Assembly (NCBI GenBank): GCA_025267735.1
Contig: CM046297.1
Location: forward strand, 12,026,515 to 12,090,514
From: Mactra quadrangularis
Taxonomy: Eukaryota > Mollusca > Bivalvia > Venerida > Mactridae
Direction of reading: 5' to 3'
DNA: 64,000 nt
The position numbers and the translations under genes are program-made. Positions within the stretch are counted from its first letter, which is position 1, and every line of letters begins with the position of its first letter. Shown here piece after piece: positions 48,662 to 60,600 of this stretch. The notes below the pieces were generated by a model that saw only the letters and a list, made by a program, of their open reading frames with translations, did no database searches and was not told the origin of the DNA.

Positions 48662-51600
48662 TCAATTATCTTCTATAGGCATCAACTGTGGACCTTCAAA
48701 ATTCATATCTTCTAAATCAGGTACCATTGAATCTATTCTATCTTTCTTCTTCTTGGATTCATATACACCTGGAAATATAAAATATATATACAGAACCCAC
48801 CAAAAGTTTGGAGACAAATTTCATGAAAAAGATAAATTTCATTAATTGTTTTGGTAGAACCATTATTTTTAATATATTTAATATGGTTGATGATTAAAGA
48901 AAAACAAACTTCTTGAATACATCATCATTATAAGGTTCAGCATCTGGTATCTCAAAGCCTCCAAACCAAATTCAATGTAATTCTTTTCTATAACATAGAT
49001 TTTAAGTTACTTTGATAGTCTCAACTACAAATAGTGACATAACTAAAATTAGCTAAAAAGCATTTAAAAAAATGGTTATCACGTATTATAAAACCTATGT
49101 AGTAAGTAGGCTAATAACTTAACAATTGAAATGTCTCCAAACTTTTGTTGGGTACTGTATCGTACAAGTACAGTAAAATCTCTGCAGAGCAAAAAACTCT
49201 GAATGACAACATACTTTAGTCCCTCCCAGTGAGTGTTGTTCAAGAGAGGTTGTACTGCATCATATTTCTTTCTAATGGATAATTGAGATTTGTTGGTGAA
49301 ATCATAATAAATATTCTACTTTCTTGACATAGTGATATGCATAACAGTGATATGCATATAACATAATATGCATTAAAAAAACAGTAAAAACATAAAATAT
49401 GAATACTGTAAAAATTGTACATTTATTCTACTAGGACATATTTTCATCTACTAGTCCGGATCAAACAAAAAGGAAATGCAAATTTTCTTGTTTCCATTTA
49501 AGAAAATTCTGGAACCTATTCAATATCTTCAGGCTATTTTTGTAATTGTTAAAAACATTTGAAGAGTTTTTTCAATTTGATTTTAAAATTCACTTTCTCA
49601 CCAGTGTTACATGTAATACTTTACACTGCTTCCGTGTAAACTTAAAAAAAAAACACTTCACAAACTCTTTAAACACATTGTGGCAAATTTGAACAAGATT
49701 GACCTGAATCAGGTCCAATTTATCAAAACTACAACAAGCATTACATACCATCACCTCCTTTCAATTTTGGTGCACCAAGGTTAGCTAAGTTTGGTACCCC
49801 GTTCATATTGCTACCATCTTTATCTCTAGATCTAGCCATACTAAACTGGGAACCAATCAAAGTCTCTGTATCATCATTGTCATGGTGATCCATGTCACCA
49901 TTCTCTATAACTGTTTGTCTGGTAGATGAGACTTTGTTTTTCTTCTCTGACTTACTGGATTGTCCACCTTGAGATACTGAAAGTGTAATATTAAATATAA
50001 CACAGAAACAACTAGAGCTATCACTGAAGTGATTTATACCCCCACCTAACACCATGTAGAAAGGGAAGGACGTTTGATCCAACATGTTGCTACGCCCTTT
50101 GAAGTATCAACACAGTTGTTACAGGCGACAAAGTGTCGAAACAAGGTAAAGATTTGTGCCATATTATGTTTAATTCTCTTAATCTGTGGTGGAGTTATTG
50201 CCCGGACAACCCAATTTTCAACAAAATTTGTCCCTTGACCCCATTAATTGGGTACCCTCTTAGAAGTATTGTCACAGCTTATGCACCCGACACACTAATT
50301 CTTCACGGTTAACATTTGTGCCAAGTAACTTTAAAATCCATTGGTCCATGGTGGAGTTATTGCCTGGACAAGATTCAGGATGGACGGACAAAGTGACCCC
50401 TATATAGCCCCTACCACTATGGTGGCTGTATAACGAACACTAGTCTCATACAGGTACATTTACAAGTTGGTAAGGCTAGGTTTAATTTTACTAAAATTAC
50501 TCCATATATAACATTATGTAAAACTTGTGACCCCTGGGACATAGCTAATTTTGACCCCAGGGGCATAATTTAACAATCTTTATTGAGTTGATGTCACATC
50601 CCAAATATTAAAGCTACAGACCTTAGAGTCTGAACATTTTTTTTAATGTTCCACATTAAAGTTGTTGACCTCTAACGAAAGGCTAATATTGACCCCAGGG
50701 GCATAACTTGAGTTATCTTTGTAAATTAGGCAAATTAACTGTAGTAACAGTAAACTTTAAGGTCTTTGATAAGATTTTATAAGAAGTTATTGAAAGCAGT
50801 CCACACACTAACACACAATCTTGGGATAGACAACATAGAGCTCTAATCTCCGCAAACATATATCCTGTAGACCGCTGTCGTACAGGATCTGTACTGTCTC
50901 CGTGGAAGGTCACGTCCAGATTAACTTAGGTCAACCAATCAATGCGTAGCTTTCATCTAGACGAAACACTATTAATAACATTTTGATTTCGTAATTTCTA
51001 TTTTTAGACCAAGGTTTGCAAGTTAATTAAACAGCGGTATTATTCACAGTCTGCGATTGGACGGCTCATTTCAAATTGCGTGACGTAGACGATGTAAACA
51101 AGTTACGTATCATAACATTTTTGTCATGAATATTATGATGAGAAAAGGTCACATGAAAGTGACCTTCGTTTGAAAAAGGCCAGATCTAAATTAGCAAGTA
51201 GGCGAGTGGAAAATTTTAGATCGGGTTTTAATCTGATTGTTTGAGCTCTAGTTACTTAAACATATGTTAATTTCTTGGATATCACAATTAACCATCCCAC
51301 AAGATAAACATGATTGTATAAAAATCTAAAACAAAGTTACTTACTGTTCATATTAACAGGTAATCCATCGACCAATCTAGAACCTTTACCTAATTTATCA
51401 CATAATAAAGCAATATGTTTCTTCACTTTGCTGGTATCATCTGGTATCTTTAATGGTTGAGGGTTTAATGTTTGATCTTTAGCTGATTTAGCTAGTGTTG
51501 TACGTAATAAATGTGTAACTGAGGCATCTACAGTCTCCTCCCAGCCCTGTAAATATACACAATAGCAGTGAAACTCAAATGTTTATTACAGGACAGTATG

Positions 51601-54600
51601 TACTGCCAGGATCAAACTTTAACAAACTTATAAACTAAGTCTTACAGGACCTGAGACATTTTACATATTTCCATGAATTGAAAACTAAGCAAATTTACCT
51701 AATCATACATCTTTTTTTATTCTGGGTTTAACGCCTTGTCAATACAATTTAGGTTATTTTACAGTGTCCAGCACACCTAACCAAGCTTTCCTTGACGCAA
51801 GTCTATAACCAGTACTCTACCAACATTCCACAAGACTTGAAACTCCTCCATATACCTTATTAATGCAGGAAAATTGACATTATTGTCAAATTTTCATGAA
51901 AGGGTATAACCTCCCCGTGTGGGATTGGAACCCCGTTCCCCCTTTAAGACACTAGATTTAAAATCTCAGTGCGCTATCACTGCCCTACCGACCCAGGTTT
52001 ATGAAAATCAAACTTTTATGGGACCAAACTTAGTCTTACAGGACCCGAAACATTTTATATGTTTCCATGAATTGAAAACTAAGCAAATTTACCTAATCAA
52101 ATGTGGATGAAATACAAAAAAAATCTGAACATTTGGTCTTGTAACCGGCAGATCTTAACAGACCTTTTAGTTTTTTACAGGATTTGTCGGTCCATCAGCC
52201 ATGTTTCACTGTGATTGCATACATGAATAGGTAAATTTTGTTCAACTGTCAGTGGTGCATAAATTAACAATGATTTAGTAACTTAAGTACCGGAGCTAAA
52301 AAAATTTGGGGTATCCTACTACACTGATGAGATACACACAATGTTTTGTACACTCCATTGTTGTAGTATTGTTGGAAATTACAAGACTATAAATTAGTTC
52401 AAGTGTTCTATCTTATAAATGAACAACAGTTTAAAAACAAAAAACAGAGAAGGAAAGCAACTATTTCTTGACTGAAAATATGCATAAACGCACCCACTTA
52501 AATCATGAAATTCTGATTTTTTGTTGTTGGGTTAAGCACCAAACAAACAGATTATACAGCTCATATCACTGCAGTCAGTCAACCTACTCACTGTTTCTGG
52601 AAATGCTAAACCTCTAGATTTAGCTATTAACTAGGCATATACTTCCATCAGTGACTGACAACTGTCCAACATGATTAAAACTCAGTGGCAATAGGGAGAA
52701 TGATTGTAGAAATTATTTCAAGACCAATCTCCACAAAAGTATGCCCCATTAGCGAATGGAACCCACAACCCCACTATTATTAGACTAGTGTGCTACTAAC
52801 TGGGCTAGACAGGCGGCTGTTTGAAATTCTGAAAATTAGAAATGTGACGCATATAAGAACAACAAAAACAAACTTACAGCTTCCAATGTATCAACAACCA
52901 GTGGAGTCACAGAAGATTTTAAAACCTCATACTCCTCGTCAGACATATTGGTCCACAATTTTATTATAAAATTAAACAAGTTAGTAGCACAACTGAGGGA
53001 GTTAGACGCCACTTCTAGAGCTAGGTTATTGTCCTGTATGGTCTCAGCTAAGTGTATTAATTGTCTATAAGTTCCTTCAAGTAACGTATCTAGGTTCTGT
53101 AAGGGTGCTGGTGTCTTGTCTTTGAACCTTGTCAACAGTCGACGCTGTATGGCTCGGAATTGTGAGGCTCTCTGGGATAACATCTCTTTACAACCCTCGG
53201 CATTCACCCTGTGCTGTAAAATATACAAGTAAATACTTACATAATAAAGAAGGAGACTTTAAAATAGTTGGAAGTTGTCCGATTGCCAACACCAACCAAA
53301 CTTACCGACTAAACTAAATCAGTTTTGATCGTGGTGTTTCAAATTGTCCAGTGACCTTACTTTTCGGCATATGCAAAAGATGTTGGTGTCATTCAAAAGA
53401 GCTAAGCCTTAGCTACATGTGCATGTATAAATGTGTGTAATAAAATTATTAATGATAGAGAAACTGGCCTCTTTTTGAACTTTGTGAAAAAACTACACTT
53501 TTTGTGTAATATACCTTATATGTATATACATTTGTATAGTGTTATTAATTCGGGACCATGTCAGTCGTGTGATTGAAATCACCTTCAAACAGGTGTTTTT
53601 CACAGTACATATTGACACGTAGGTGGAGTGAAACAACAGTAGGTAACTTCTTGCTCAAGAAAATAAGTAGTTCTGTCAGGAGGGACCTCTTGATCCCTAA
53701 GTGCACACCCTACTACTGGACCACTTCTCCTACATCTAAACTCAAGTTTCAAGTTTTTATTTCAACCTAGGCATGTAATATGCATCAGGTTATAACAAGA
53801 ACAAACAAACAAAACAAACAAACATGGCAACACGGAAATGAAAATGAAACAGTTAAGAACAATACAGTTACGACTATAAGCTCAGGTGAAATACAAACCT
53901 CAAAATGGTTTTCAATGATATCAAAATAATCATTTAGAGGAACCTGTCCACTAAAATATAAACTGAAACCACTAGATGTTCCTTTATTAAAATGACTATT
54001 TAATCTAGCAGCTAAATCTCTGGTTACATACCATAAACCTTCAAATAAATCACACTGTAATCTATAACGATCTGAAATACAGAAAATATCATGGTGATTA
54101 GGACTGTGGATTGTTAAGCAAGTGGCGATCCGATCTTATTCAGGATTCATGTGTAGCAATTCACGAATCGAACCACGAATCACATGTTAATGGGAAAGCA
54201 TATAGGAATTCATGTAATAACAAAGTAAGTGAAGAATTACAGAAGCCTTTACTATATGGGACACCATGTACTCCAGACATTACTATCAGACGTTTTATGG
54301 GCATTTTCGGTGATAACATTTTTGTGCAAATGTGTATCAATGGAAATATTGACACAAGATATAATTCGGTCCCTACATAAATTAAAATTTTCATAAGTAG
54401 TGTGACTCGTTTTCAGTTGTAAATGTTCTTTCATTGTTTTCCAAAACTAAATCACGATTCGACAATTTCGGACGTGACAAATATTCGTACTCGATTTTCT
54501 GGTCGAAATCGTGAATATCCAAGTACTCGGATACTCGTCGCAGCCCTAATGTTGATAATGTAGAGGGCATTTGATTGACAGTAAGGAACTTGTGCAGAAT

Positions 54601-57600
54601 ATGTTCTTAAATCAAATACTATGGAACAGAAAATTGTGAAACAAGCTGATATGGGGTGCATTTGATTAACAGAAAGGAACTTGTGCAGAACATGTTCATA
54701 AATCATATACTTAGGACCAGAGAGTTGTGAAACAAGCTGATATGGGGTGCATTTGATTAACAGAAAGGAACTTGTGCAGAACATGTTCATAAATCTAATA
54801 CTTTGGAACAGGAGCTTGATTGCTATGATGTTCCTCCTGATGTGTTCTGTAACTGTTCATTGGCTTGTTTTTTTCTCAGACTGGAACATTCCATGCAGTT
54901 AATCAAACACACCCAGACCATCCATTTATAAAACAAAGGACAGTCTAGAGAAATTCTGAAAATGGCCATTGTTTCCAGGTTCTTATTGTTCACAATACAG
55001 TTATTTGACAATATTACATATCAGGAGCTTAGCCCAAAACAGTCATAACTCACTCTTTTTTAACTTGAGTTATAACCATTTTGGGCTAAGCCCGAGATAT
55101 GTAACAAACACTTGCAGATTACATATACATGAGAGGATCCAGAAATAACAGAAATAATCCTTAGAGAGCACTTTTATTTAACAATACAATGCAATAAATA
55201 CCATATTCCTATCAAGAAAAATACAACCCACGGTAAGCACTTGCAATGGAAGCCAAATTTTACATTTTACAAAGACTTTGTCAACAAGTCTCTTTCTAAC
55301 TACTAGACCAAACATCCTCTATCAACTGGCTTCATCTACCCGTAACTATTTGTGCCACTTAAAAATTTGTGAAAAATTTACAGTATTCATTTACAGAAAT
55401 TAAATAAGCTGTTAAATATTGGCAGCCAAGAGTTATATTTTATTTTACATTTATTGGATTTGACGCCGTATCAACACAATTTAGGTCATTTCACGGCGTC
55501 CAGTGCACCTAACCTAGCTTTTCTGGACCTTTGTCTATAACTAGTACTCACCTACCCTTCCACAAGGCCGGACACTTTTCCGTATTATCTAATCAATGGA
55601 GGAAAATGGACATTATTGTCTAATTTTCATGGAAGGGTATAACCTCCCCAGGTGGGATTCGAACCTGTATCATCCTCGGAACACAAGATTCCGAATCCCG
55701 GCATGCTACCAATGGCGCTATCGACCCAGGTAAAAAAAACATGAAAATAACTTACTGGAAGTTTTTGAAGCTAGCACTGTTACTACGGGACCACCAAAAT
55801 ACTGGAACCCTAATGCAGCCCCTTGTCCACCAGCATTCTCTCCCAGTAAATCTGGAATATAAAATAGACATTTTTACTAACTAAATCCCGAGATTCACAC
55901 TGCTGTTTCCATAACAATTTCAGAATAGGTCAGCAACGGCACCAGTGAAAGCGTGTCATGAATGTGACATAATTTGCAAAGAATTGTCCAAGATGGAGCA
56001 GTGGTCCAGTGGTAGGACGCGCGCTTAGGGATCGAGAAGTCCTGGGTTCGATCCCCACTGGGGCACTGCTAATTTCCTTGAGCAAGAAATTAACCTACAA
56101 TTGTTCCACTCCACCCAGGTGTAAATGGGTACTGTGAGGGATGGCCTGCCCGAGGGTGATTTCAGTGATCAGGAGTTATCAGACAAGATTGTAAAGTCGG
56201 CTGAACATGTATATATGGAAGCAGACTTTAAACCGCACTTTAACTTTTAACTTTTTAATCACAGCCTGTGAATAACACTACTGTCAAATTAGCTCATAAA
56301 ACACAGTCTAAAAATAGATATTACTAAATCGCAATGCTATTATAAGTGTATCGTCTAGATAAAAGCTAAGCATTAATTAGTTGACACAAAGATTATCTCG
56401 ACATAACCCCTTGTGCAATATCTGGAGATCCTCTACAACAGCAGTTGTATAGGTTATCTGTTTATGGAGATTGAATGAACTTGTAACCCCATAAAAATCC
56501 ATGGTCCGAGCTGTGATTCGAACCCACGACCTCTGGAGTTGTAAGGGGACACTCTACCATAGCTTGAAGGCAAGGGAGTACAAGTGCTGCTACAAACTGG
56601 CTACCTTATTGAATAATTGCCAGTCAATAATGTAAACTACAGAAACTTACCAGGGAAGATATCGTTCAGATTAGCAGGTGGTTTATTGGTATCTAATGTT
56701 ATTTTATGTACAGCATTCTTTACAGGTAAGACTGGTTTAACTATCAACTTTAAAGGTAACTTTATATGTGCTGAGGCTATCCTTACTGCACCTGGAATAA
56801 ATACATAGATAACATGATAATGATGATGATGATGGTGATGATGATGATGATAATGGTGATGATGGTGGTGATGATAATCATTTTCACTTTGAAAAAACTT
56901 TAACCTTAAATGTTAAAGTATAAAAGGGTAATAACTTATAATAATAATTTAGAGTTATGAATCTTCATAATTGGGAAGATGCAGTACCAATAAATGAGCA
57001 TACCAACTTTCATTCAAATATCACAATTAGTATTGAAATTATTTCACTTTGAAAAACTTCAGCCTAATACTTATACAACTTTTTAGTGTACAAGGGGCAC
57101 AACTCAAAGGCTAATGAGGACATTTTCAGAAAAAGAAATGAAATAGTTACAGTAAAACCTCTCTTGAACAACACCCACTGGGAGAGACTTGAATGTGTTG
57201 TTGTTCAGAGGTTGTTGCTCTGTAGAGGTAATTTTCATTTTGAATTAAACCTAAGGGAAATATCAAAAACTGTTGTTATGCAGAGGATTTGTTCTGTAGA
57301 GGGTTGCTCTGTAGAGGTTATACAGTATTAATATTTTCAAACACAATTTAAATCTAGCTACTTTGACTGCGGCAAGAATTTGACAAAAATCAAGTTATGT
57401 TTAAATTCTAAAGGTCACATGACATAAACACTGTATTAGCATTCAATCAAAATATTAATTAACAGCCAATTATAAATCAATTAGTGTCAATTAAAGTTTT
57501 TGATCATAATTAAATACAAATTAATTCTTCCATGCACAGCCACAGTTATTCTAACTATATTAAATGTTTATAACTTCAGACAAAGCTTATTCATTTATTA

Positions 57601-60600
57601 AAGTCTCACATTGCATGTTAAACATATAAAAAACAAAGATAGTTTCACAGAACTCAACTGTGAACACTAAATTTTTTAAATTGGTTGCTCTAATAGACAG
57701 CCAGCAATATTGTAACTTGCCTAAATTATATCATTAATAGCAGTAACAGGTTGCCCGAACCCAAATATAAGTCGTCAGGGGCAATGGACAACCTTTAATG
57801 TCAAGCCCCGTTTACGACATGCATTATAAAAACAAACAGTCACATGTATGTTTTTAGTTAAGCAATTCTATACGTAAATTTAAATTTCAACATAACATGA
57901 AATAAACATATTAAGGTCTACATCATCTTTTGCTATTTTTTCTTTATTTGAAATTTTTACAGTGGTCAGGTCACCTAACCAGCATTCCTGACTAATATTT
58001 GACTGATTCCCAGTATTTTTAACTACATGTACAAATGTAAGTATTCATATTTAATGTTAGTTTTCAGTATCATTGACTCTAAACCATGCTCTAAAATTGG
58101 ATGAAGAAAAAAAGAACAATTTTTTTTATCTTAGAATTATTGCTGACAACACAAATTATGGTCATTTTACTGCAATCAGCTGACCAAAGCAAGCTTTCCT
58201 AGATCATTGTCTATAACTATAATGCTTTTGAAATAATTTGTCAGGATTCCTAAATTAGAATGTCAATACATACGGTACTTTTGAATGATTTGTAGACTTC
58301 AATATATTGTCCGTTTTTTCTCAACTGTCAAAGCTTGAATAATTTCAAGGTGACTGAATTTATTGTTTTTGTACTGGCAGCCTAATTTTTATTAAATATA
58401 TCTTGACTAAAACTTATCAGGGGCATAAGAAGCTTTACTCCATCATAATACACACTTTCAGAAACTCATAGGTGTATTACGACAATAATTTTAACAAACG
58501 CATTCACCATGAAATTATTCATGTTTTGACAGTTGAGAAAAAACGAACAATACTTCTAATATTCAAAACATATAAAGCAAAGACATCAACATTAGGGTAT
58601 CAAAATTCACCCCTAAGAAACTCGGCAATTTTGTAACACAAAATTTATATTTTTTACTTTATACTTACTTGGATCTTCAGAACCTAATTATAGTTAATAA
58701 TAATAATAATAATAATGAAACAAAAGTTAGTCAACCACTTCGAAACAAATCTAGTTGATTCAAAGTTCTATCTATTTTTATGGGACCGAAGTGAACAGCA
58801 CAAAGCAATTGGTACTAGGCATTCTTAGTGATTTCACATCACTTCATAGTGGTGGTAAAAGACTAAATTTGAAAATTGTAGATGAGGCCGGGTTTTCACT
58901 ACCTGACTTCTCTCCTAAGAGGCGTGATCAAAAACTCAAAAATTTAAATTTTTTACATCCCAACTGATATAGAACAAGCAAACATTTCTTATTAGGCCAG
59001 TCAATCTACGGTCAAAATGGGCCTAACCTAGAACTAATTGCAACATAAGCAAAACCACTTCTGCCATCTAGTTTTATACCTCTAGTATACAGACAAAAAA
59101 ATCTAGAAAAATCTAGGCACGGGAAATTCATATTTTTTCACATATTGGAACCCGAGTATAAATAGCAGATTTATGCATAAACAAAATCAACAAATTTCGC
59201 ATTTGATGAATAAATATATTAATTTGCTATAATTTCAAGACATACATATTAAGAATATATAATAATAAATATATAATGTATACATCAGTCTTTAAGTATA
59301 ACTATAACATCGTTTTCGTATATTCAGTTTTTTGGGGGTAACGCCCATGTTCGGTGCTGTAGGGGGTCGAAACTGGAGTTCGAGTCAAATTACACATATT
59401 AGCATATCTGGTGCAATATATCTCAAAACTATTTCCCAGGATTCTGACCTTTATCGCAGAAAGTGACTAATTATTTTATCACTTTGGTATTATCTGTTTC
59501 ACGGTGTCTACGCCCCAGTGCTGGGCTATTGCCAGCTGTAGCTGGGGTTCAAGTCATTTCATAGAAATACATATATAGTCGAAATTTAGGCATGTATGGA
59601 CGAGCATTTCTAAAAAATGAAATTTACCTGAATACCAACTTATATCTTCGGTAAAGGCATAACAAAATCATCATTTTAGTGTATACAGCTTTATGGATCG
59701 ACGCCTTAAGGCCAGACTAAAGCCTGCCAGAACTAGGATTCCCGTCAATTTGATAAGACATTCATGTATGTGGACGAAAATCTCCCCAAAAAAGAGTTTT
59801 CCACGATTACCGATCTATATCGTTGGAAAGTGCCTACACGTAATTACAAAAAAATTCGTGTATATTCAGGTTATCGGGTCTACGCCCTTGGTCCGACATA
59901 AAGTAAGTCCAAACTGGAATTTATCCATTAATTGGTTGCGACATGGTCGAAAATTGACCATTTTCACCTTAACGCGCTAGGGCTACTTTACGATGCTCTT
60001 ATTTAGTTTCTTATTGACTCACATGTATGCAACTTGACAAGGTTATTCCCTTAGTGATTTTCTCCTAGAATAAGTGATTTGAACCCTGATCCCAGTTACC
60101 ATGGCAACGCTGGGGCGATCAAAAAGGGGAAAATGTAATTTATGCTCTTTTTTAACCCAAAATTTGCATTTCATTATGTCGTATTACCTAAATTTAGGTC
60201 TAAATGGCCAGTACTTTACAGAGACTGAAAACATTTACCTATCGGTTTTTTGTGATATTTCTTTTCACCCAAGGACCCCGATCTTTTTTCTGATGATGAG
60301 GGACACTACGTCTCCTCAAAATCCCAGCATATCCCCCTTTGGGACCCCCTGAGACATCTTATGATCGAGGAGGCGCGCATACAGGTTATTTTTGGGAGTT
60401 AACTTTTCTTAAGTGACGTTCACCAAGTCCAGTTAAAACACCGAAGTCATTGCCTGGAATAGGGGCAGGGGTCCATTCACGATAAAATGATTGACCAGTT
60501 AAGGGTCAAGCCGATTTGTAATACATATAAGTATATTTGGAAGAATAATTATTTGACAGAGTATATAACTGGCCAATATAATGGGAGAGCGCCTCACTAT

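Noticed and set aside
54452..54790. 112-codon minus-strand frame
   Set aside because: It is the translation of a 91-bp tandem repeat; the same peptide phrase recurs with each unit.
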